The notes under the pieces are model-generated. The model was not told where the DNA came from. It searched no databases and worked only from the letters and a program-made list of their open reading frames with translations. 51,050 nt of DNA from Methanolacinia paynteri (GTDB taxonomy: Archaea > Halobacteriota > Methanomicrobia > Methanomicrobiales > Methanomicrobiaceae), in the NCBI RefSeq assembly GCF_000784355.1, contig NZ_KN360928.1, positions 16,642-67,691 on the forward strand, in the 5' to 3' direction. This document shows positions 27,521-35,631 of this stretch, piece by piece. How positions within the stretch are numbered: position 1 is the stretch's first letter; each line of letters opens with the position of its first letter. Both the position numbers and the translations under genes were made by a program.

Positions 27521-28216
27521 TCAAAATTTATCAAGCGGGCACACCTTGATGCACATTCCGCACCTGAGCCCCCCGAGGGCATTGAACATGTAGTCCGCAC
27601 ATTTCTCCCTGTGGATCACCCCTTCGGCAGTAATCGCTTTCGGAGGGCAGATCTCGATGCACTTCATGCAGTCCCTGCATGCCTCGTTTACGAACGGGAG
27701 TTCTCCCTTGTCGTCAGGCTCAAGAGGCGCATCGGTGAGAATTCCCATCATGCGAACCTTCAGCCCGAACTCCTTCGTGATTAGGAGATGGTTCATCCCG
27801 AAGTTCCCGAGTCCGGCATGGTATGCAGCATATTTGAACGAAAAATCGGCCATAAGCGTTTTCCGGTCTGCATACCAGTAGCCGAACTCGCTCCCCTCGC
27901 TCGGTGCGATCGTCGCCATGTAACCGGACTTCTCGATAAACTTCGCAACCTGAAAAGAGATGACACGAAGAGTCGCTGTTCCCGCCATGAGAGTATTGGT
28001 GTACTCGGCCCGCCCCAAAGGAAGGGTTGAAAAGGCGCCTTTCGGGACCGATACGCCGATTATTATCACGGACTTAACACCCGGCATAACGTCCCGCGGG
28101 TTTTTACCCTTGTAATCAGGGCTGTCGAAGCAGGACGAATCGACAATCCCCACAAAATCTGCCCCGAGCCCGAGAGCGGTACTCTTCAGTGATCCTGATA
28201 TGTTTTCTTCTGCCAT
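27521..28216 (-). CDS. QueG-like (COG1600) dicluster ferredoxin-type protein
   Basis: The 231-residue protein matches COG1600: MPGVKSVIIIGVSVPKG, YHAGLGNFGMNHLLITKEFG, then two [4Fe-4S] motifs CRDCMKCIEICPP and CGMCIKVCP. This is the core of epoxyqueuosine reductase and reductive dehalogenases, but it is much shorter than QueG (about 380 residues) and lacks its C-terminal repeats. Archaea normally make archaeosine, so a queuosine role is doubtful; a reductase or electron carrier is more likely. A second short homolog is at 49622-50347. Confidence 0.82.
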   Translation of the reverse strand: MAEENISGSLKSTALGLGADFVGIVDSSCFDSPDYKGKNPRDVMPGVKSVIIIGVSVPKGAFSTLPLGRAEYTNTLMAGTATLRVISFQVAKFIEKSGYMATIAPSEGSEFGYWYADRKTLMADFSFKYAAYHAGLGNFGMNHLLITKEFGLKVRMMGILTDAPLEPDDKGELPFVNEACRDCMKCIEICPPKAITAEGVIHREKCADYMFNALGGLRCGMCIKVCPLDKF

Positions 28217-28294
28217 CTTTCGCTCCTCGTATCTGAAAAAAGGTTCCTGATGAACTTTTGCGGGAATAAAAGATTAAAGTTCCCCGTTTCCGGT

Positions 28295-28849
28295 TTACCT
28301 GTGAAAGATCCCTTCCAGGCAGTATACCGTCAGTTTTTCGACATGCCCCTCTTCATCGCACAGGGGCCTCAGGTTACACCCTGGACACATCCTTGAACCG
28401 AGATCTTTCTTATCGATGTTCAGCGTCCCGCGTTTTTCATGAAGCTCGTAGAGCAGCTTGAGATATTTCCCCTCTGCGATCCTCGGGACCGTGTCTATCC
28501 CGTCTGGCCCAGTCCACTCGTAAAGACGCTTTCCTCCCTTGCCGGAATTGCACGAACGGCAGACACGGATCGCGTTGTCGGGAATGTCCGGCCCGCCGCA
28601 GGAGCGGGGGAGAATATGCTCGGTGGTAAGCGGACCCTTCGCCCCGCAGTATATGCACTCGTCAGGTTTCTCGTGCTCCTTCAGCCACTCCCTTATCGTC
28701 GACGACCACACTATATCGCCGTCGCGGAGCTGGATGAATTTTTTCATCTGGAACCCCCGGTTGCCTCCGAGCCCTGCGGACTTTGATATCAGCTTTGCAT
28801 ACTGCCAGAAGATCTGGTCGCGGATTGTTTTGACTGCTGCAGGCGGCAT
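28295..28849 (-). CDS. HNH endonuclease
   Basis: The 184-residue protein has an HNH motif: C65-IYC68[10 protein letters not shown]78-[15 protein letters not shown]97-RSC100-NSGKG, giving a zinc-ribbon betabeta-alpha-metal nuclease. The N-terminal segment [21 protein letters not shown] is shared with other archaeal and bacterial HNH proteins I recall, which supports ATG 28849. A TATA-like ATAAATTTA lies very close upstream (28852-28860), so a leaderless transcript or a different promoter may be used. A second Cys pair ([10 protein letters not shown]) occurs near the C-terminus. Its target is unknown; no restriction partner is nearby. Confidence 0.87.
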   Translation of the reverse strand: MPPAAVKTIRDQIFWQYAKLISKSAGLGGNRGFQMKKFIQLRDGDIVWSSTIREWLKEHEKPDECIYCGAKGPLTTEHILPRSCGGPDIPDNAIRVCRSCNSGKGGKRLYEWTGPDGIDTVPRIAEGKYLKLLYELHEKRGTLNIDKKDLGSRMCPGCNLRPLCDEEGHVEKLTVYCLEGIFHR

Positions 28850-28915
28850 TGATAAATTTATGTCGTCGCAGTGACGCGATAAAGGTATCGGGAGGGAAGT
28901 TCAGGACAGAAAATC

Positions 28916-31348
28916 CTACGAATAAGGGTGGATGAACCTGAAGAGCCAGACCTTGATGATATCGTTGATGAGGAAGAACAGGAATGCATAACCCCAGACC
29001 AGAAGCGCCGGCACCCAGCCGACTGACGTCATGAGGACACCATATACCGCGATAAGAGTGGGTATGACCTGGGTCGCCTCCGTCGTGCCGAACAGGGCAA
29101 GAGAGGGAAGCGGGTGCTCCCAGAAATGCTGCTGACCCGTGCGGGCGAGATAGATCGTCATGTGGCCCGCTACTGCGAGCTTTAAGAATATGAGCGTCTG
29201 GATGGTATCGGCATCGAAAAGGAAGTAGAACTTCAGCAGCCAGAGAAGAAGGAAACTGGAGCCTACGCCGAGCACGCCGAGGATACTTGCGATAGTTAAG
29301 ATCCGGTTCATCTGCCAGCGTACAGGTTTTGGCGCGATCGGAGCATTGTCGTATGCAATCATCATGATCGGGAGATCGTTGAGAATCGCAAGAACGACGA
29401 TCATGAGCGCAGTCACCGGGTAGAAATTCAGAACGACAATACAGAGCGTCATGAAGATAAGAACCCTGACCGTCTCGGCCAGCCTGTAGACGGCATAATT
29501 CTCCATCCTCCTGAAGATCGCCCGGCTCTGGCCTATCGCATCGATAATCACCGAAAGACCCGGTTTCGTAAGCACTATATCCGCAGCCGATTTCGCGGCA
29601 TCCGTCGCACCCGCGACTGCGATCCCGGAGTCCGCCTCTCTCAGGGCAGGAGCGTCGTTCACCCCGTCGCCGGTCATCCCGACGATGTGATCCCCTTCCT
29701 GCAGGACTTTGACTATCCTGAACTTGTTCTCCGGGAATACCTCCGCGAACCCGTCGGCATTTTCAAGCTGCGTGAGGACATCCTTCCTCTCCCCGGAGAT
29801 GAACGACGACTGGGGGACGATCTTCATTCCGAGTCCCACCTGACCGGAGATCTCCTGTGCGATTGCCGTATGGTCTCCGGTCACCATCTTGACATCGATG
29901 CCAAGCCCCTTCGCCTCGGCAATCGTTGCGGCTGAGTCCTCACGCGGCGGATCGAAAAGCCCGATGACCCCGAGATACTTCCACTTCCCGTCGCCCCCCT
30001 TCCGTGCAACTCCTAGTGCACGAAAACCCTTCTTCGCAAAATCCAGGACCTGACCGTCAAGTACAGCCGAAAAAGCAGGATTGACCGCCCCCCCGGACCC
30101 GGTAAGAGAAGATATCGCCTGGGGTGCTCCTTTGGCGACTTCATACAATTCACCAGATCCGTCCCTGACCATCGCTCGGGAATATTTGGATACCGGATCG
30201 AACGGGGTGAAGTCCTCCTGCTCGCCGGGAAAAGACTGTCCTCCATTAAGTTCAGAGAAGCGCTTAAGGATCGCACGGTCTATCGGGTCGTTGCTCTCGG
30301 GATTCGAGGCGAGGGCGGCGGCCGTGATCACGTCTTCTTCAGAAGCACCGTCGAATGAATGAACCTCGCCGACACTTATGGCATTCTGCGTTATAGTCCC
30401 TGTCTTGTCCGAGCACAGGATATCCATCCCGGCCAGTTCCTCTATGGCCGTGAGCCTGCTGACGATCGCTTCCTTCCTGGAAAGGGCCATTGCACCGACG
30501 GCAAGAGTAACCGTGAGCACGGCCGGAAGGGCGGCGGGAATCGCGGCGACGATTAAGACCAGTGCGAACTGGAGCGTATTTGCGAAGGACTCCGAACGCA
30601 GCATCGATACCGTAAAGACGATTGCAACAAGGACAACTGCAAGGAGGATAAGGTAGTTCCCGATCTTTATTACAGCCTTCTGGAAGTGGCTCCGGGGCGG
30701 CTTCACCTCGAGCAGGCTGGTGGTTTTTCCGAAGAACGTGTCCGCCCCGGTCTTGGTTACTGAGGCATCCATCTCCCCCTCGCGGATAATCGAACCGGAA
30801 TATGCCTCGTCGCCGGATTTCTTTTCAACGGGAAGAGACTCACCGGTAAGAGCAGACTCGTCGAGGAGGAGATAGTTCCCCTTTAGCAGGTGAAGATCGG
30901 CAGGGACTATGTTTCCGAGCCTGACATGGACGATGTCGCCCGGCACAAGTTCCCGTGCAGGGAGATCCTGCCATTCCCCGTCCCTTAGCACACGTGCCGA
31001 AGGAGCGAGACGCTGTTTTAAAAGCTCTATGGAATTTTCGGCCTTTCTTTCCTGGAGAAAACCTACGACAGCGTTGATCATTAAAAGAAGGACAATGACC
31101 GAGAAGTCCTCCCAGTGGCCTATGAACGCAGACAGCACGGCGGCGATCTCGATCATCCACGGGATCGGGCCCCAGAAATAGCCGAGAAATTTCAGGAGAG
31201 GGTGTCTCTTTTCCTCCAGTATATCGTTGAATCCGAACTTTTCACGGAGTTCTTCGACTTCCTGCCTGGTCAATCCCTTCAGAGACCCGGAATTTCCTCC
31301 GTTGCCGCCTGCACCGGTGAGTCCTGCACTCGCACCCTGCTCAGTCAT
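28916..31348 (-). CDS. Plasma-membrane-type H+-ATPase (P-type, class IIIA)
   Basis: The 810-residue protein is a P-type ATPase with ESALTGESLPVEK (actuator domain), phosphorylated D314 in CSDKTGTIT, MVTGDHTAIAQEI and GMTGDGVNDAPALREADSGI (hinge), and about ten membrane helices. Size, the short Gly-rich N-terminus, and the helix-4 segment IVAAIPAALPAVLTV match the IIIA proton pumps of fungi, plants and Methanocaldococcus. It would export H+ (possibly Na+) at ATP expense; the ion cannot be read from sequence with certainty. Strong GGAG-type site ahead of ATG 31348. Confidence 0.92.
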   Translation of the reverse strand: MTEQGASAGLTGAGGNGGNSGSLKGLTRQEVEELREKFGFNDILEEKRHPLLKFLGYFWGPIPWMIEIAAVLSAFIGHWEDFSVIVLLLMINAVVGFLQERKAENSIELLKQRLAPSARVLRDGEWQDLPARELVPGDIVHVRLGNIVPADLHLLKGNYLLLDESALTGESLPVEKKSGDEAYSGSIIREGEMDASVTKTGADTFFGKTTSLLEVKPPRSHFQKAVIKIGNYLILLAVVLVAIVFTVSMLRSESFANTLQFALVLIVAAIPAALPAVLTVTLAVGAMALSRKEAIVSRLTAIEELAGMDILCSDKTGTITQNAISVGEVHSFDGASEEDVITAAALASNPESNDPIDRAILKRFSELNGGQSFPGEQEDFTPFDPVSKYSRAMVRDGSGELYEVAKGAPQAISSLTGSGGAVNPAFSAVLDGQVLDFAKKGFRALGVARKGGDGKWKYLGVIGLFDPPREDSAATIAEAKGLGIDVKMVTGDHTAIAQEISGQVGLGMKIVPQSSFISGERKDVLTQLENADGFAEVFPENKFRIVKVLQEGDHIVGMTGDGVNDAPALREADSGIAVAGATDAAKSAADIVLTKPGLSVIIDAIGQSRAIFRRMENYAVYRLAETVRVLIFMTLCIVVLNFYPVTALMIVVLAILNDLPIMMIAYDNAPIAPKPVRWQMNRILTIASILGVLGVGSSFLLLWLLKFYFLFDADTIQTLIFLKLAVAGHMTIYLARTGQQHFWEHPLPSLALFGTTEATQVIPTLIAVYGVLMTSVGWVPALLVWGYAFLFFLINDIIKVWLFRFIHPYS

Positions 31349-31648
31349 TATCAGCTCCTGGGGGAGCCTGTAAGTAAAAAATAATACTGCCTGTCATCGG
31401 TTTTCTGTATCGAAATCCTTTCAGGATCTATATGCAGAACATCGTAAAAAAAGATCGGCCGGTATGTTCGTGCGGGTTCACCCTTCCCTTTGTTTAGCCG
31501 GTAAGCCTAAACGGGGATTCCGGTTTTTTCATGAATCACGGACAATAAGGGTTTAGAGATCAGTCTCTTCTTTTCGAATCTAACCACCAACAAGTATATC
31601 ATGATCTACTTTCAAGATCGGGTCACCTTAAATAGGTTGGTGATTATT
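31349..31648. other. Divergent promoter region, H+-ATPase / chitinase
   Basis: 300 bases with no gene. The chitinase TATA (AAGTATATC, 31592-31600) lies on the plus strand, giving a start near 31620. The first 60 bases contain the CTCC-rich leader of the ATPase. No long repeat was seen. Confidence 0.5.
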
Positions 31649-34567
31649 TTGATTTTGAATCGACTTGCATTATTAATTCTGATCGTTCTGTTGGGAAGCC
31701 TATGCCTTCCTGCCGCAGCTTCTACGGACTGGCCGGATCAGGTCTATGCACCGTATATAGACATATCCCTCACGACAGACCCCGAGCAGACAATCGTCAC
31801 AATGGCAGACGATACAGGGGTGATGTATTACACATGCTGCTTCGTTACCGGAGATGACAATAACAATCCTATATGGGGTTGGCGGCCTGTGTGGTCTAAT
31901 AATGGAGTGGTGTATTATAAAGATAAGATCGACGCCCTCCGGGCTAAGGGAGGAGATGTGATAATATCCTTCGGCGGGGCAGATGCTGTTAATACGGAAC
32001 TGGCGATAAAGATAAAAGACGTTTCCAAACTTACGGATACCTACCGCTCCGTCATAGATGCATATGACGTGAATTACATCGATTTTGATATCGAAGGACC
32101 TGCCCAGCTTAATTATACGGCAAACGACAGGCGCAATCAGGCGATTGTAAACCTCCAGAAGGAGAACCCGAATCTCAAGGTGTCCTTTACTCTCGCTGTC
32201 ACACCCAACGGGCTCCATCCCGATGGCATGGGAGTTCTTACCGGAGCTAAGGATGCCGGTGTCAGGATCGACAGGGTCAATATAATGCTCATGGACTACG
32301 GCCCTGAAGTCGCACCTCCGCCCACGACCATGGGAGAGTATGGAATAATGGCTGCTAACGGTCTGCACGGGCAATTAAAACAGTTGTATCCGGATAAAAC
32401 CGATGCCGAGATCTGGAAGATGATCGGCCTGACCCCGATGATAGGTCAGAATGACCAGCCGGCCGAGGTATTCTATCCCGATGACGCCCGGCTGGTTGCA
32501 GGGTTTGCAGGAGAGAAAGGTATAGGCCTGATGTCGATATGGTCTGCAACCAGGGACAACGGGAATTGCGGCAGGAAAACCCAGGCAGATCCTCTCTGCA
32601 GCGGCATCCCAATGGAACAACAATATGAATTCTCAAATATCTTCAAGAATTATGCATCGATGAGACCTTCAGCCACACCCGCTCCGATATCATCAACGGT
32701 CTGGCCTGATCAGTTCTACGCACCGTATATCGATTACGGGCTAACACGGGGCTGTACGATCAACGAAGCCTACGCTTCAACCGGCGTGAAGTATTATACA
32801 TGCTGTTTCATAACCGCGAACACGACTACCGGAGTACTTGGATTTGCAGATAAAAACGTCGGCTACAGATTGAGTGATATCGAGACACTCCGTGCAAACG
32901 GAGGAGATGTAATAATATCATTCGGTGGAGCAGGCGGTCAGACGACCGAACCGGCGATCGTAATAAAGGACCTGAACTCTCTCGTTGATGCATACAGCTC
33001 AGTCATCGAAACATATGGCGTAAACTACATAGATTTCGACATCGAAGGAGTGGCAGTCACGAATCAGGGGGCCAACAGCAGGCGTAGCCAGGCGATAATA
33101 AAGCTCAAGGAAAAATACTCGGACCTGAAGGTATCGGTCACTCTTGCCGCAACTCCCAAAGATGGCCTCCCCACCCCCCAGATTGCCTACCTCAATGACG
33201 CAAAGAGTGCAGAGGACAGGTACAAAAATGAAAATCCGGGAAAAGATATGCTCATCTTCGACAGGGTTAATATCATGCTCATGGACTACGGCACCTATTA
33301 TGTAACAGACCCTGACAATATGGGAGGATATGCCATAGATGCCGCAAATGTAGTCCACGATCAGCTCAAAAGTGGATATTACAGTGGCAAATCAGATGCT
33401 GAGATCTGGAAGAGAATGGGCCTTACACCGATGATCGGACAGAATGACATGCCGGGAGAGGTATTCTATCCGAAAGATGCCACACAGCTTGCAGAGTTTG
33501 CGGGAGAGAAAGGCGTCGGAATGATGTCGATATGGTCATTAACCCGGGACAACGGGAACTGCGGCAGGGAAAGCGTGGCAGATCCTCTCTGCAGCGGCAT
33601 TGTACAGGATCCGTTTGAATTCTCGAATATCATCAAGAATTATCCCACCATGAGGCCTTCGGCGACTGAAACGGAAACTCCGACGCCCGAACCTACTCAC
33701 GCGACAGGTCTGATTACTCCGACACCCACCCGTGCAACGGGCCTGATACCGGAGTGGAGTTCCGATAAGGAATATGATACGGGCGACATTGTCCTTTACA
33801 AGGGCAGCATGTATGCCGCGAGGTGGTGGACGATGGACGAGGAGCCAGGCATTGAATATGTCTGGCTCTCCACTTCAGGAAAGCTCGTCCCTAAACCCGA
33901 TCACGCGAAAGGCCTGATTACGCATTGGAATTCGGATGATATCTATCTCGCCGGCGATACTGTCATCTACGACGACGGCGTATACTCCGCAAAGTGGCTG
34001 ACAATGGGTGAAAAACCTGGTGAGACCTATGTATGGGAACTTACGTCGGAGATTGAACCTGAGGTTCCCGTGACAGAAACCGTTATGGAGACAGAGACTC
34101 CTGCAACCGGCCTGATACCCGTATGGGACTCAAAGACCGAATATGACGCCGGAGATACAGTCCTCTACAAGGGTAAAACCTATACTGCGAGATGGTGGAA
34201 CGTAGCCGAACCCCCCGGCCACACATATTCATGGATCTCGGATGCAGGCGAATACATGCCTACCCCTACTCCCTCATCGGGCCCGGCAAAACAGTGGGAT
34301 TCGAGGAAGGCATATGCAGCCGGCGACATGGTCATCTACAACTACAACAGGTACAGGGCGAGCTGGATGAACAGAGGCGAAGTTCCCGGAGTATCGTACG
34401 TCTGGGAGCTGGCCCCGGAAGAGCCTACACCTTCACCGACGCAGGCAACCGGCCTGATCACTCCGACTCCCACTTATTCAAAAGGACTTATTACTCCGAC
34501 TCCGACCCATGCTACAGGTCTGATTACCCCGAATCCCACCCCTGCAACAGGCCTTTTGGGAGGATAA
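31649..34567 (+). CDS. Secreted two-domain GH18 chitinase with four chitin-binding modules
   Basis: From TTG 31649 (GGTGAT four bases upstream) the protein has 972 residues; ATG 31601 abuts the TATA box and is unlikely. After a signal peptide (cleavage near PAAAS) come two homologous GH18 domains at about 30-340 and 350-670, each with ISFGGA, YIDFDIEG holding the catalytic Glu, LMDYG and LTPMIGQND. Four CBM5/12-like modules follow near 700, 757, 824 and 880, each with the W-x4-Y-x2-GD-x-V-x-Y and W-x(6)-PG pattern, joined by Pro/Thr linkers. The layout recalls Thermococcus ChiA. It should degrade chitin or GlcNAc polymers outside the cell, unusual for a methanogen. Confidence 0.88.
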   Translation: MILNRLALLILIVLLGSLCLPAAASTDWPDQVYAPYIDISLTTDPEQTIVTMADDTGVMYYTCCFVTGDDNNNPIWGWRPVWSNNGVVYYKDKIDALRAKGGDVIISFGGADAVNTELAIKIKDVSKLTDTYRSVIDAYDVNYIDFDIEGPAQLNYTANDRRNQAIVNLQKENPNLKVSFTLAVTPNGLHPDGMGVLTGAKDAGVRIDRVNIMLMDYGPEVAPPPTTMGEYGIMAANGLHGQLKQLYPDKTDAEIWKMIGLTPMIGQNDQPAEVFYPDDARLVAGFAGEKGIGLMSIWSATRDNGNCGRKTQADPLCSGIPMEQQYEFSNIFKNYASMRPSATPAPISSTVWPDQFYAPYIDYGLTRGCTINEAYASTGVKYYTCCFITANTTTGVLGFADKNVGYRLSDIETLRANGGDVIISFGGAGGQTTEPAIVIKDLNSLVDAYSSVIETYGVNYIDFDIEGVAVTNQGANSRRSQAIIKLKEKYSDLKVSVTLAATPKDGLPTPQIAYLNDAKSAEDRYKNENPGKDMLIFDRVNIMLMDYGTYYVTDPDNMGGYAIDAANVVHDQLKSGYYSGKSDAEIWKRMGLTPMIGQNDMPGEVFYPKDATQLAEFAGEKGVGMMSIWSLTRDNGNCGRESVADPLCSGIVQDPFEFSNIIKNYPTMRPSATETETPTPEPTHATGLITPTPTRATGLIPEWSSDKEYDTGDIVLYKGSMYAARWWTMDEEPGIEYVWLSTSGKLVPKPDHAKGLITHWNSDDIYLAGDTVIYDDGVYSAKWLTMGEKPGETYVWELTSEIEPEVPVTETVMETETPATGLIPVWDSKTEYDAGDTVLYKGKTYTARWWNVAEPPGHTYSWISDAGEYMPTPTPSSGPAKQWDSRKAYAAGDMVIYNYNRYRASWMNRGEVPGVSYVWELAPEEPTPSPTQATGLITPTPTYSKGLITPTPTHATGLITPNPTPATGLLGG
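33685..34564 (+). repeat. Repeated Pro/Thr linker with GLI motif in the chitinase
   Basis: Eight copies of a short A/S-T/K-GLI (or GLL) motif occur in the linkers and tail of the chitinase, most within TPTxATGLITPTPT-like units. Three precede CBM modules and four are packed into the last 45 residues, ending ATGLLGG. Confidence 0.75.
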
Positions 34568-34578
34568 ATCTAAACCAA

Positions 34579-34585
34579 TTTTTTT
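34579..34585 (+). terminator. Oligo-T terminator of the chitinase gene
   Basis: Seven T residues 12-18 bases after the stop. Confidence 0.5.
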
Positions 34586-34652
34586 AAATTCATAACTCTC
34601 CTTTTCAGAATGCAGGCGGGAAATACCCCGGAGGATTTTCGGCCTCTAACAC

Positions 34653-34691
34653 AATATTTTTATCATCCTGCAAGAAATATTCAAAATAAAG
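34653..34691 (+). promoter_or_regulatory. TATA-like elements ahead of the methyltransferase cluster
   Basis: AATATTTTTATC (34653-34664) and CAAAATAAAG (34682-34691) are the best TATA candidates for the MtrH-like gene at 34759. Confidence 0.4.
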
Positions 34692-34758
34692 CGTTATCGG
34701 TCTTTTTTCGATAAACAGGCACTTACCGGATCAGGCCGTACTTACGGAAGTGACATCA

Positions 34759-35631
34759 ATGTTCAGTTTTAAAACCGACCAGAAGACATACGAGATCGCC
34801 GGCACCAGGGTAGGTGGCCAGCCGGGCGAAATTCCAACGGTTCTTGTGGGGAGTATGTTCTATACAAAACACAAGATCGTAACAGACGAGAGAGCGGGGA
34901 AATTCGACAGGGATGCCGCCGAAGCCCTGGTAAGAAAGCAGGAAGAGCTCGGAGAAAAGACCCGCAACCCGGCCTTAATCGACATCGTGGCTTCATCGTC
35001 GGAATCGATCCTCAGGTACATCGATTTTGTTGCAGGGATGAATGAAAAACCGTTCTTCATCGACTCTGCAAGTGCGGATGTCAAGATTGCCGCGATTGAA
35101 TACGCAAAAGAGATCGGTCTCGAAAAAAGGATCGTCTACAACTCCGTCTCTATCGAGACAAAAGATAACGAATACGCGGCATTAAAGGCAAACGGGATCG
35201 AATCGGCGATCCTCCTCTCGTTCACCAGGGACATCATGAGCAGCAGGGCACGGGCGGAGACCGTGGATAAACTCGCACCCAAAATGGAAGAATCCGGTAT
35301 CAAAAATATCCTCGTCGATACCTTCGTAATGGACGTCCCGAGCCTCACGCCATCCGGCAGGGCGACGATAGAGATCAAGAAGAAGACCGGATATCCATGC
35401 GGGACCGCGGCACACAACGCGATATCGACATGGAAGGGCCTTAAGAATATGCTTGGTAAAGAGGGAGTGAGATCTGCGGATATCGTTGCAAATATCATGC
35501 CGGCAATCTTCGGCGCAGACTTTCTGCTCTATGGCCCGGTCGAGAACTGCGAATCGGTCTTCCCCGCGGCCTTCACTATCGATACGACCTACAGGTATGC
35601 CGCGAGGATGAAAGAGACCATCGATGTCTGA
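34759..35631 (+). CDS. MtrH-like methyltransferase (MtoA/MtvA-like, methyl-corrinoid to tetrahydropterin)
   Basis: The 290-residue protein resembles MtrH, the subunit that moves a methyl group between tetrahydromethanopterin and a corrinoid: AGTRVGGQPGEIPTVLVGSM, FFIDSASADVKIAA, YNSVSIETKDNEY and AHNAISTWKGLKN. It is separate from any mtrA-G operon, and lies with a corrinoid protein, an activator and a UroD-family protein. In Mto/Mtv systems for methoxylated compounds this homolog (MtoA, MtvA) is methyltransferase II, passing the methyl from the corrinoid protein to the pterin. ATG 34759 is preferred over GTG 34750. It overlaps the next gene by 8 bases. Confidence 0.85.
   Translation: MFSFKTDQKTYEIAGTRVGGQPGEIPTVLVGSMFYTKHKIVTDERAGKFDRDAAEALVRKQEELGEKTRNPALIDIVASSSESILRYIDFVAGMNEKPFFIDSASADVKIAAIEYAKEIGLEKRIVYNSVSIETKDNEYAALKANGIESAILLSFTRDIMSSRARAETVDKLAPKMEESGIKNILVDTFVMDVPSLTPSGRATIEIKKKTGYPCGTAAHNAISTWKGLKNMLGKEGVRSADIVANIMPAIFGADFLLYGPVENCESVFPAAFTIDTTYRYAARMKETIDV

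Noticed and set aside
31601-31648. ATG 31601 as chitinase start
   Set aside because: It directly touches the TATA box, so it would lie upstream of the transcript start; TTG 31649 has a spaced GGTGAT.
34759-35631. Call as the MtrH subunit of the energy-conserving Mtr complex
   Set aside because: No mtrEDCBAFG genes adjoin it and its partners are a soluble corrinoid protein and activator.
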